DNA from: CAJFUR01 sp904420575
GTDB taxonomy: Bacteria; Actinomycetota; Coriobacteriia; Coriobacteriales; Eggerthellaceae
DNA: 64,000 nucleotides
Reading direction: 5' to 3'
Assembly (NCBI GenBank): GCA_965119745.1
Contig: OZ221973.1
Coordinates: forward strand, 2,542,001-2,606,000
Below the pieces are notes generated by a model. The model ran no database searches. It was not told where the DNA came from and worked only from the letters and a program-made list of their open reading frames with translations. Below, piece by piece: positions 23,776 through 31,699 of the stretch (position 1 is its first letter; every line of letters starts with the position of its first letter). The position numbers and the translations under genes are program-made.

Positions 23776-24555
23776 CTATGAGGAAACCGCGAACCGCGTC
23801 TCGTCCAAGGTTTCTGCGGCATGAGCGCCCAAGGCGGCCGCCAACGCCTCCAACGTCGCCGCCGCGACCTCGGCCACGGCGCGGTAGAACGGGGTGCGCG
23901 CACGCATGCGCAGGTTCTTCAGGTAGATACCGGAGAACACCAGCACATGGTTGGACAGAAACGCCGCCGCGTCGGCGAGCGCCGCAGGGTCGCAGGCGGC
24001 GTCCGACGCCAGGTCGCACGAAGCCGCAGGGTCGCAGGCGGGGTCGGCGGGCGCAGGAGACTCGCCCGCCCCCTCGGCGGCCAAGCCCAGCAGGTAGGCC
24101 AGAAAAGACAACTCCAGGCCCAGGTGGTCGTCAGGCTCGTTGGCGCTGCGCCCGAATGCCAGGCCGTGGGCAGCGTACGCCTCACGCACCTGGAACGTCG
24201 TGGGGCCGTACAGGGTGGCGTCGTCGGTGCGGTACACCGACTCGTAGGGAGAGGTGCGGCTCTGCCCCACCATGTAGAACAGGTAGCTGCGGTCCAGGTG
24301 CGCCTCGCGCGCGAGCGCACGCGCGCCCCCTTCCCCGTCGGCCTGGGCCAGCCAGCCGGCCAGCTCTTCGGCAGCCCGGGGTGCCACCTGCGAGAACGGA
24401 GGCTCCAAGAACAGCGAGCGATCGCCGGCGAGCCGCGCCACGTCCTCTTCGCCCACGTCGGCCAGGAGCGCCCACGAGCAGAACGCGCAAAGCGCCTGGT
24501 ATGCCTGGGCCGTCTCGACCGTCATGGCCTCGTCCGCAACCGGTTGTGCCTCCAT
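23776..24555 (-). CDS. TorD/DmsD-family molybdoenzyme chaperone
   Basis: 259 residues, nearly all helical. It has the TorD-family features: N-terminal AYQALCAFCSWALLADV, the linker YESVYRTDDATLYGPTTFQVREAYAAHGLAF, and EPDDHLGLELSFLAYLL. It would bind the twin-arginine leader of the DmsA-like subunit and help insert the molybdenum cofactor before export. The ATG at 24555 has AGGGAGGA upstream. Residues about 170-195 contain a duplicated Ala/Asp/Cys/Pro segment from a short DNA repeat. Third gene after dmsA and dmsB on this strand. Confidence 0.87.
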   Translation of the reverse strand: MEAQPVADEAMTVETAQAYQALCAFCSWALLADVGEEDVARLAGDRSLFLEPPFSQVAPRAAEELAGWLAQADGEGGARALAREAHLDRSYLFYMVGQSRTSPYESVYRTDDATLYGPTTFQVREAYAAHGLAFGRSANEPDDHLGLELSFLAYLLGLAAEGAGESPAPADPACDPAASCDLASDAACDPAALADAAAFLSNHVLVFSGIYLKNLRMRARTPFYRAVAEVAAATLEALAAALGAHAAETLDETRFAVSS

Positions 24556-24701
24556 TGCCCCGTCCTCCCTGTCGTGCGTGCCCCGCCCGTGGGGTTCCGG
24601 CCGCCCGTCGCGACGCGGCTCCCCCGCGGGGCGCGCTTCCTTGCCTGCCAAACAAGCGCCCGCCACGCCCGAGGGCGCGGCGGGCGGCTCGATTCAAACG
24701 C

Positions 24702-25316
24702 CTATGCCTCGTGGCTCACTTCCAGCGGGTTGCGCAGCGTGCCGCCCTTGCTCGCGTCGCGGTGCAGCCCGAACACCACGTTGGGGCCGGTCTCGTTCGT
24801 CAGTTCGCCGATGGTGTTGACCTCGCCGTACTTGGCGCGCAGATCGGCGATCTTGCCGAACTCCAGCGCGCGCACCGGGCACGCACGCGCGCACACCGGG
24901 TCCGGGATGCCTTCCTCGTTCTCGTCGCTGCACAGGACGCACTTGTGCGAAAGGCCGTCGGCCATCTGCGTGGGATGCCCGTAGGGGCAGCTCTTCTCGC
25001 AGGTCATGCAGCCGATGCACACGTCCTTGTCGTTGTTGACGATGCCGGTCTCCTCGTTCTTGGTCATGGCGCCCGTCGGGCAGTTCGCCACGCAGGCCGG
25101 CTCGTCGCAGTGGCCGCACGTCATCGAGGCGTAGTACGTGAACGCCGTGGAGACGAACGCCCCCGTGTCGTCGGTCTGCCAGTCGCCGCCGCCGAACTCG
25201 TAGACCTTGCGGAATTTCTGCGGCACTTCCAGGTCGTTGCGGTCGAAGCACGCGGTCATGCACGCCTTGCAGCCCGTGCAGATGTCGGTGTTGACGTAGA
25301 ATCCGTACTGTTCCAT
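24702..25316 (-). CDS. dmsB: DmsB-like [4Fe-4S] electron-transfer subunit
   Basis: 204 residues with 16 cysteines in four ferredoxin-type motifs: CTGCKACMTAC, CGHCDEPACVANCP, CIGCMTCEKSCP and CVLC...CARACP. This is the four-cluster layout of the DmsB/NrfC/PhsB family. It ferries electrons to the molybdopterin subunit encoded just upstream. No signal peptide, so it is presumably co-exported with the Tat-bearing DmsA-like partner. The ATG at 25316 follows the dmsA stop by eleven bases. No DmsC-type anchor is encoded beside it. Confidence 0.9.
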   Translation of the reverse strand: MEQYGFYVNTDICTGCKACMTACFDRNDLEVPQKFRKVYEFGGGDWQTDDTGAFVSTAFTYYASMTCGHCDEPACVANCPTGAMTKNEETGIVNNDKDVCIGCMTCEKSCPYGHPTQMADGLSHKCVLCSDENEEGIPDPVCARACPVRALEFGKIADLRAKYGEVNTIGELTNETGPNVVFGLHRDASKGGTLRNPLEVSHEA

Positions 25317-25327
25317 GGTGTCCCCCT

Positions 25328-27946
25328 TTACGCCTTCTCGATCTTGCACAGGTTGGAATGCACGCCGTTGCCCTTGGAGATGGGCGTCGGGCGCGAGGAC
25401 GTGAGCACCGAGATGCAGCCGCCCTTGTCGAGCACGTCGCGGCTGCCGATGGTTTCGGCCGCGCGCGATTCGGGATCATACCATGCGCCCTGCGGGATGG
25501 ACACCACGCCAGGCATGATGCGCGAGGTCACCTTGGCAGTGAGCTGGGTGCGGCCGCGCTCGGTGGACACGATGACCGCGTCGTCCTGCTTGACGCCCAG
25601 GCTCTCCGCGTCCTTCTCGTTGATCCAGCACTGCTGCGGCGCCACCGACTTCATCCAGTCCACGTTGCCGTAGGACGAGTGCGTGCGCGTCTTGGTGTGA
25701 TGCCCGATGAGCTGGAAGGGGTACGCGCTGCGCAGCGGGTCGTTGTAACCCTCGAAGTGGTCGTAGTAGATGGGCAGGCCGGTGATCTGGTCGCGCCCGT
25801 CGTCGGGCACGTAACCGCCGCCCGTGAGGTCCCACTGCTTCGAGATGTTGTACGCCTGCTTGCTGAACACCTCGTACTTGCCGGACGGCGTGGCCAGCTT
25901 CTCGGGCGCGGCAATGGCCGGCTCGTGCTCGTCGGTCTGCTTGAACAGGCCTGTCGAACGGAACTCCTCGAAGGTGTCGGGAAGGTCGTCGCCGGCTTCC
26001 TTGCCCTGCTCGTAACACCACTGAACCCAGTCGAGCTGGCTTCTGCCCTCGGTGAACTCGTCGGCGATGCCCAGCTTCTCGGCGATGAGCGTGCAGATCT
26101 CGTAGACCGGCTTGGCCTCGAACAGAGGCTCGATGGCGGCCGACTCGCAGCACACGAAGCCCGTCCAGGCCGAGCCGCCCGTCGTGAGGTCGTCCTCCTC
26201 GAAGGGCGTGGTGCCGGGGAGGATGATGTCGGACACCAGTGCGGTGGGCGTGAGCCACGCGTCCACCGTCACGATCATGCGCACGCCCGAATCCTCTTCG
26301 TCGGGCAGGTTGTAGATGCGCAGACAGTCGTTGATGTCGGCATGCTGGCCCATCATGACGTTGCTGGCGTAGTTCCAAATGAATTTGATGGGAGCCTTGA
26401 GCGAGATGGTGCCGGGCTCCTCGGCGTAGCTGGTGGCGCCCGTCTCGTCGATGTGGCGGATGCCCCACGTGGCGTCGTTCATGACCTTGTAGTCCTCGAT
26501 GGCCTGGTACCAGTCGAAGAACGACACGCACACGTCCACGGTGTTCTTCTCGGGGAAGCAAGGAATGGCCGTGGGAATGGCGTAGCTGACGCCGCCCGTG
26601 GCCTCGCGCGCGCCCGTGCCGCCGCCGGAGATGCCCACGTTGCCCGTGATGGCCGCGATCATGGCGATGGCGCGCGAGCTGTTGCCGCCGTTGCTGTGGC
26701 GCTGCGGGCCCCAGCCTTGGATGGTGGCCGTGGGGCCGTCCAGGTACAGGTCGGCCAGGGCGCGGATGGAATCGGCCGGGATGCCGGTGATGGAGGCCGC
26801 CCATTCCGGGGTCTTCTCGCCCGTGCCCTCGTAGCCGCCGGTGCCCTTGAGGTACGCCTCGTAGGAAAGGTCCTCGGTTATGGCGAGCGCGCCGGACTTG
26901 TCCATGCCCATGAAGGCCACGTCGGCAGGCTCGGCCAGCTTGACGTCTTCGACGAACGAGTCGGAGAAGAAACCGACGAACTTCTCGCGGATGAGCGCCT
27001 CGTCAAGCTTGCCCTGCGTGAACAGGTAGTGGATCATGCCCGCCACGAGCGCCGAGTCGGTGCCGGGGCGGATGGGCAACCACTGGTTCGCCACGCCCAC
27101 GGCCGTGTCGGACAGGTGCGGGTCCACCACCACGATGTGCGCCTCGGGGTTCTGCAGGCGCACCTGCGTGATGAGGTACCACATGGCCGAACCGCTCATG
27201 CGCGTGTTGGCGGGGTTGTTGCCGAACAGCACGATGTTCTTGGAGTTCACCAGGTCGGTGACCTCGTTGTTGGACCAGGCGTCGCCGTTGAACAGGGGCA
27301 TCTCCCACGTGATCTGGCCGGTGGAGTAGTCGGCGTACTGGCGCAGGTAGCCTCCCCACAGGTTCATGAGGCGCGCGAACATGGTGGAGTCGGGGTGCCA
27401 CGACTTGGACACCGTGGCACCGAGCATGCCCGTGCCGTACTGGATGTAGAAGGCGTCGTTGCCGTACTGGTCCTTGATCTCCTGCATGGTGGTGGCGATG
27501 AGGTCGATGGCCTCGTCCCAGCCGATCTCCTCGTACTGGCCTTCGCCGCGCTTGGTGCCCTCGACGCGCTTGAGCGGTTTCTGAATGCGCGTGTCGTTGT
27601 AGATGCGCTGGCGGTTGGTGCGGCCGCGCACGCAGGAACGCATCTGATAGATCTGGCCCGGGCCGAAGTCGTCCGTCCCGTCATTGTCGTTGCCGATGCG
27701 CACCACGGTGCCGTCCTTGACATACACCTTGAGCGGGCAGCGGCTGCCGCAATTCACGTGGCAGCTCGACCAGCCGACCGTATCGTAGTCGAATCCGGAC
27801 GCCTCGGGCTGAGCGTCGGCGGCGGCGTCGCCCTCGCTGGCCTTCGGGGCGCAGCCGGTGAGCGCCATGCCCGCGCCTGCCAGGCCGGTGAGCGCCACGA
27901 ACGCGCGCCGGCTGATGCTGGGTGCCAAGTCGGTCGTCTTCTGCAT
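25328..27946 (-). CDS. dmsA: DMSO-reductase-family molybdopterin oxidoreductase, Tat-exported
   Basis: 872 residues. N-terminal SISRRAFVALTGLAGAGMALTGC carries a twin-arginine motif and a lipobox Cys32. The [4Fe-4S] site is Cys62, Cys66, Cys70 (SCHVNCGSRC) and Cys105 (RSCVRG). The molybdopterin-binding core includes WDEAIDLIATTMQEIKDQYG and GNNPANTRMSGSAMWYL; the C-terminal cap has PFQLIGHHTKTRTHSS. The enzyme would reduce an external acceptor (sulfoxide, N-oxide or another compound; not decidable) in anaerobic respiration. The symbol marks family, not proven substrate. The ATG at 27946 has AAAGGGGAG upstream. First gene of dmsA-dmsB-torD. Confidence 0.88.
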   Translation of the reverse strand: MQKTTDLAPSISRRAFVALTGLAGAGMALTGCAPKASEGDAAADAQPEASGFDYDTVGWSSCHVNCGSRCPLKVYVKDGTVVRIGNDNDGTDDFGPGQIYQMRSCVRGRTNRQRIYNDTRIQKPLKRVEGTKRGEGQYEEIGWDEAIDLIATTMQEIKDQYGNDAFYIQYGTGMLGATVSKSWHPDSTMFARLMNLWGGYLRQYADYSTGQITWEMPLFNGDAWSNNEVTDLVNSKNIVLFGNNPANTRMSGSAMWYLITQVRLQNPEAHIVVVDPHLSDTAVGVANQWLPIRPGTDSALVAGMIHYLFTQGKLDEALIREKFVGFFSDSFVEDVKLAEPADVAFMGMDKSGALAITEDLSYEAYLKGTGGYEGTGEKTPEWAASITGIPADSIRALADLYLDGPTATIQGWGPQRHSNGGNSSRAIAMIAAITGNVGISGGGTGAREATGGVSYAIPTAIPCFPEKNTVDVCVSFFDWYQAIEDYKVMNDATWGIRHIDETGATSYAEEPGTISLKAPIKFIWNYASNVMMGQHADINDCLRIYNLPDEEDSGVRMIVTVDAWLTPTALVSDIILPGTTPFEEDDLTTGGSAWTGFVCCESAAIEPLFEAKPVYEICTLIAEKLGIADEFTEGRSQLDWVQWCYEQGKEAGDDLPDTFEEFRSTGLFKQTDEHEPAIAAPEKLATPSGKYEVFSKQAYNISKQWDLTGGGYVPDDGRDQITGLPIYYDHFEGYNDPLRSAYPFQLIGHHTKTRTHSSYGNVDWMKSVAPQQCWINEKDAESLGVKQDDAVIVSTERGRTQLTAKVTSRIMPGVVSIPQGAWYDPESRAAETIGSRDVLDKGGCISVLTSSRPTPISKGNGVHSNLCKIEKA

Positions 27947-28104
27947 TGACTCCCCTTTCCTCGTCTTCCTCGTGCATCCGCCCCTGCCGACGGCGATCGG
28001 CCGCTTCCTCCCGTGCGGCCCCGCGTCCCCGTCCTGCGGGCGGCATGCGGTTTGCCTGCTTGCCGTTCCATGCCTCGGCCGCAAGGTTGTGGCGGCCAGG
28101 TGCC

Positions 28105-28110
28105 AGTGTA
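28105..28110 (-). promoter_or_regulatory. Possible -10 element for dmsA
   Basis: Minus strand CCCTACACTGGC, about 160 bases upstream of the dmsA ATG, leaving a long leader. No clear -35. Confidence 0.3.
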
Positions 28111-28273
28111 GGGGCATGCCGGGGAAACGTCCATGGCGTTTGGCGTCATTTTTCCTTTCCAAACCCTTATGGAAATATTAATGAGCAGGTCAGAAAAGCG
28201 CACATGCACGCGAAGCCTGCCAGGGGCAACTTGGCATATGTCTATGGTGGTTTAACAGAGAGGCATCCGGTTT

Positions 28274-28407
28274 ATGGCAGAAACGAATGACTATGGCATA
28301 GACTCCATCCGCTTCCACGCTGCAAATGCCAAGCACCTTGGAAAGATCCCCAGGTCGTCAGATTTTTCAGCTTACTTTCTTCTGCCATAATCGTTTGTCT
28401 CTGCCAT
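28274..28407. repeat. Inverted pair of short coding-like sequences (MAETNDYG)
   Basis: Arms 28274-28297 (+) and 28384-28407 (-) match at 20 of 24 bases. Both begin with ATG and translate as MAETNDYG, and all four differences are at third codon positions and silent. The plus ORF continues to a stop at 28390 (38 residues), the minus ORF to a stop at 28372 (11 residues). This looks like two copies of the start of one gene facing each other, possibly the remains of a mobile or invertible element. Confidence 0.5.
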
Positions 28408-28746
28408 TTTCCCATCGCCCGACGAGAAAGCAGACGCGCGACGCGCAGTTGGGCCGGGTGCGGGCAAGCGGGCCGAAGATGTCCCAGGATCGCACAGGCC
28501 GCAGGAAGGCGAAATCGGGACGCGCGGATGAACCCTTCGATTTGGAAAGCGTCTTCGCCAGACAGGACGGATGCACCGTCCGGCACGCAACGCGCGGGCG
28601 GGACAGGGCGGGCCAACAAGCGAAAACAGGCTGCGGCAACGGGGAACCGCGGCGACGGATCCTGGCGATCACCGGCGATCACCGGCGATTGCCAGGAGTT
28701 TGTTTCGCCGAGCGACCGCTTGACGGGTTCCGGTCGCCAAGAGGAT

Positions 28747-28755
28747 TGGTACAAT
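28747..28755 (+). promoter_or_regulatory. Extended -10 promoter of the dGTPase gene
   Basis: TGGTACAAT (TGn plus TACAAT) 44 bases upstream of the ATG at 28799. A TTGACG lies too far upstream (24-base gap) to be a standard -35, which fits an extended -10 promoter. Confidence 0.45.
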
Positions 28756-28798
28756 GGAAGGCGGAACACGGACGCGCCTGCCGGCGAAAGGAACCCGC

Positions 28799-30022
28799 AT
28801 GACCGAACCGATACCCTACCTCACGCTCGACCCCCGCGTGGAAGAGGCCATCCGTGCCGACCGCGCGGCCGGCTGGAAGAACCCCTGCGCCTTCGACGAC
28901 GCGCAGGTGACGCGCCGCGAGCCGAACCCCCACGACGAGGCCACGCTCGCGCGCCCCGCCTTCGCGCGCGACATCGAGAAGATCCTCAACGTGCCGGCCT
29001 ACAACCGCTACGCCGACAAGACGCAGGTGTTCTCGTTCGTGGAGAACGACGACATCTGCCGGCGCGGCCTGCACGTGCAGCTGGTGAGCCGCATCGCGCG
29101 CGGCATCGGCGCGCTTCTGGGGCTGAACTGCGAGCTCATCGAGGCCATCGCGCTCGGGCACGACGTGGGGCACACGCCGTTCGGCCATGCGGGCGAACGC
29201 TTCCTCGACAAGTGCTACCATGCGCGCACCGGGCGCTACTTCAACCACAACGTGCATTCGGTGCGCGTGCTGGACCAGCTGTACCGCCGCAACGTGAGCC
29301 TGCAGACGCTCGACGGCGTGCTGTGCCACAACGGCGAGTTCGCCCAGCAGGTGCTGCGCGTGGGCGAGCTTTCCGGGTTCGACGAGCTGGACGCGCGGGT
29401 GGAAACCTGCTGCGCCGACGAGCGCGCCATCAAGCAGCTGCGTCCCTCGACGCTGGAAGGATGCGTCGTGCGCGTGAGCGACATGATCGCCTACGTGGGC
29501 AAGGACCGCCAGGACGCGCTCGACATGGGCGTGCTTCCCTCCCTCGACGTCTTCGACAGCGACGTGATCGGGCGCGACAACGCGCGCATCATCAACAACC
29601 TCACCGTCGACATCGTGAACAACAGCTACCGCAAGGAACGCATCTGCATGAGCGAGGCCGTCTTCGCCGACCTCAAGCGGGCCAAGCAGCAGAACTACGA
29701 CCTCATCTACCTGAAGGAAGGCATGGTGGCCGACGCCGGCAACGTGGTGGAGGAGATGTTCGAGGACCTGTACGCGCGCCTGTTGGACGACCTTCTGCAC
29801 GGCGACGAGTCCTCGCCGGTCTTTTGCCACCATGCCGCGTCGCTCGCCGCGAAGTCGCGCAGCGTGTCCATGGAGGACTACCTGGCAGGCGAGCCCAACC
29901 AGATCGTCGTGGACTACCTGGCGTCGATGACCGACAGCTACTTCATGGCGCTCTACGGGCACCTGTTCCCGCGCAGCGACAAGCAGGTCGTCGCCCGGGG
30001 ATACTGCGCCGACCTGGATTGA
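28799..30022 (+). CDS. Deoxyguanosinetriphosphate triphosphohydrolase-like HD protein
   Basis: 407 residues of the dGTPase HD-domain family. The metal-binding His-Asp pair is in AIALGHDVGHTPFGHAGE, with an upstream His in RGLHVQLVSRIARGIG and a later Asp in VRVSDMIAYVGKDR. NHNVHSVRVL is also typical. It would hydrolyse dNTPs to deoxynucleoside and triphosphate, controlling nucleotide pools. The ATG at 28799 has GAAAGGA seven bases upstream; an ATG at 28754 overlaps the promoter and is rejected. Followed on the same strand by a metallophosphatase. Confidence 0.88.
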   Translation: MTEPIPYLTLDPRVEEAIRADRAAGWKNPCAFDDAQVTRREPNPHDEATLARPAFARDIEKILNVPAYNRYADKTQVFSFVENDDICRRGLHVQLVSRIARGIGALLGLNCELIEAIALGHDVGHTPFGHAGERFLDKCYHARTGRYFNHNVHSVRVLDQLYRRNVSLQTLDGVLCHNGEFAQQVLRVGELSGFDELDARVETCCADERAIKQLRPSTLEGCVVRVSDMIAYVGKDRQDALDMGVLPSLDVFDSDVIGRDNARIINNLTVDIVNNSYRKERICMSEAVFADLKRAKQQNYDLIYLKEGMVADAGNVVEEMFEDLYARLLDDLLHGDESSPVFCHHAASLAAKSRSVSMEDYLAGEPNQIVVDYLASMTDSYFMALYGHLFPRSDKQVVARGYCADLD

Positions 30023-30097
30023 GGCGCACGAAGGCGGCGTGGGGAAAACCCTTCGCCGCACCCCTTCCCCCGACGATGCAGAAGACAGGAGCATTCC

Positions 30098-30700
30098 ATG
30101 AAACTGGTCATAGCGTCCGACCTGCACGGATCAGCGACCGCCATGCGCGCACTCGCCGATCGGATAGAAGAGGAGTCCCCCGACCGCGTGGCGCTGCTGG
30201 GCGACCTGCTGTACCACGGGCCGCGCAACGACCTGCCCGACGGCTATGCGCCCCGCGAGGTCGCGCGCATGCTGAACGGCCTCGCGGGGCGCATCGTGGC
30301 CGTGCGTGGGAACTGCGACGCCGAAGTGGACCAAATGGTGCTCGAGTTCCCCTGCATGGCCGACTACGCGCTTCTGACGGACGGGTCGCGCACGCTGTTT
30401 CTGACCCATGGACACGTGAAGGGCATGACGCCGGACGACCTGTCCGGCCTGCCGCCCGCAAGCGCCTTCCTGTTCGGGCACACGCACGTGAAGAGACTCG
30501 TGCGGACGTCGGTCCATGCGGAAGGCGGCGCGAAGCCCGGCGCGGCCGACCCCGCAGACGACGGCAAGAAGATCGTGCTGGCGAACCCCGGCAGCGTGTC
30601 CCTGCCCAAGGACGGCTCGGCAAGCTTCGCCGTCTACGACGACGGCCGGCTCGCCCTCAAGACGCTGGCTGGAGAAAACCTGTCCGAGCTGGACATGTAG
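30098..30700 (+). CDS. YfcE/MJ0936-type metallophosphoesterase
   Basis: 200 residues with the calcineurin-like phosphoesterase motifs: MKLVIASDLHGS (D-x-H), VALLGDLLYHGPRND (GD), AVRGNCDAE (GNCD) and FLTHGHVKG...FGHTHVKRL (H...GHTH). It binds two metals and hydrolyses phosphodiesters of unknown physiological identity. The start has AGACAGGAG upstream. An insertion of about 15 Ala/Gly/Asp residues lies before the final KIVLANPGSVSLPKD strand. Probably co-transcribed with the dGTPase 75 bases upstream. Confidence 0.87.
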   Translation: MKLVIASDLHGSATAMRALADRIEEESPDRVALLGDLLYHGPRNDLPDGYAPREVARMLNGLAGRIVAVRGNCDAEVDQMVLEFPCMADYALLTDGSRTLFLTHGHVKGMTPDDLSGLPPASAFLFGHTHVKRLVRTSVHAEGGAKPGAADPADDGKKIVLANPGSVSLPKDGSASFAVYDDGRLALKTLAGENLSELDM

Positions 30701-30901
30701 GCGCGTCCACAGGCCGTCCACAGGTCGAACCGAGAACCGCAGACCCCAGCGCGCCCCCGACCCCTCGTGACCAGCGCGCCCGAAGGCCGCCGCCTGCATC
30801 CCCCTCCCCCAGCGCGCCCGAAGGCCGGACCTGAGAACCGCAAGCATTGCGCGCCGGAGCGGCAGCACCGGGCGACGGGGCGGTGCCGGGCGGCGGGCCG
30901 C
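30701..30901. other. Convergent intergenic gap with short direct repeats
   Basis: GCGCGCCCGAAGGCCG occurs twice (about 30774 and 30815), and GTCCACAGG occurs twice (about 30708 and 30717). No clear terminator was found. Confidence 0.35.
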
Positions 30902-31384
30902 CTACAGGCCCCGCTCGAAACCGGCGTCGACGAGGCGCCCTTCGCCGTCGGCGGCGGCCGTGGCCAGCTGATCGCACCGCTCGTTCTCAGGGTGGCCGGC
31001 ATGTCCCTTCACCCACACGAACGAGACGTCGTGCGGCTCCTTCGCGGCCAGCAGACGCTTCCACAGATCGACGTTCTTCACGGGCTGCTTCTGCGAGTTC
31101 TTCCAGCCACGCTTGAGCCAGCCTTCAATCCAATGGTCGTTGAACGCCTTCACCACGTACTGCGAGTCGGAATGCACGGTCACCTGGCAGGGGTGCTTGA
31201 GCGTTTCGAGGCCGACGACGACGGCCAGAAGCTCCATGCGGTTGTTCGTCGTGCATTCGTAGCCCTGGGACAACTCGCGCTCGTGCAGCCGCCCGTTCTT
31301 GTCCGTGAACTGCAGCACGCAGCCGTAGCCGCCCGGACCGGGGTTGCCGCGCGCGGCGCCGTCGGTGTACATGGTCACATGCAT
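30902..31384 (-). CDS. rnhA: Ribonuclease HI
   Basis: 160 residues with the four acidic catalytic residues: Asp8 in MYTDGAARGNPGPGGYG, Glu51 in NNRMELLAVV, Asp in TVHSDSQYVVKA and Asp in NERCDQLATAAA. The basic handle KRGWKNSQKQPVKNVDLWKRLL and VKGHAGHPENERCD are typical of bacterial RNase HI. It removes RNA from RNA-DNA hybrids. The ATG at 31384 has GAAAGGCAG upstream. It is separated from the metal ATPase gene by 315 bases that carry their own promoter-like site. Confidence 0.95.
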   Translation of the reverse strand: MHVTMYTDGAARGNPGPGGYGCVLQFTDKNGRLHERELSQGYECTTNNRMELLAVVVGLETLKHPCQVTVHSDSQYVVKAFNDHWIEGWLKRGWKNSQKQPVKNVDLWKRLLAAKEPHDVSFVWVKGHAGHPENERCDQLATAAADGEGRLVDAGFERGL

Positions 31385-31699
31385 GCGCGTCTGCCTTTCG
31401 CTTCCGATTCCGTCGATGGCACCCTCGCGCTTCGCGCGGAAACGCCGGGTGCCTTGCGCCCGCGCGCAGGGCCCCGGCCACACGAAGCGCAGGACGCGAA
31501 ACGCAAGCCATGGTACCACAGACGGACGCGTACAGGCCGAAATCCAGGCGGCGAGGCGCCGAAGCCCATCGCGTCGCCACGAAGGAGCCGCGGAGAGCCG
31601 CCGCATACGGGCCCGCCCGGGCCGAAAGCGGCCCGGGCGGACGGCGCGGCAGGCGGATGGCAAGCAGCCGTGCGCGACCGGCAGGCAGGCGCGCTCGCC
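31385..31699. other. Intergenic region with rnhA promoter and ATPase-operon hairpin
   Basis: 315 bases without a gene. On the minus strand GTGGTACCATGGC (TACCAT, 31510-31515) is a possible -10 for rnhA. A 12-bp perfect stem with AAAG loop lies at 31613-31640. Confidence 0.5.
31613..31640 (-). terminator. Strong hairpin after the metal ATPase gene
   Basis: CCGCCCGGGCCG-AAAG-CGGCCCGGGCGG, a perfect 12-bp GC stem 60 bases past the ATPase stop. No T tract follows. Confidence 0.5.

Larger units (their letters stand above)
27947..28798. other. Divergent intergenic region with MAETNDYG inverted repeat
   Basis: 852 bases. On the dmsA side a TACACT -10-like element lies at 28105-28110. The middle (28150-28410) is clearly more AT-rich than the flanks and carries the inverted repeat at 28274-28297/28384-28407. 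On the dGTPase side there is a 10-bp repeat (GGCGATCACC, 28664-28690) and an extended -10 at 28747-28755. No full-length gene is credible. Confidence 0.55.

Noticed and set aside
25358..27949. 863-codon open frame on the plus strand opposite dmsA
   Set aside because: Composition-driven antisense shadow: His/Arg/Val-rich with no domain, while dmsA on the other strand has complete motifs.
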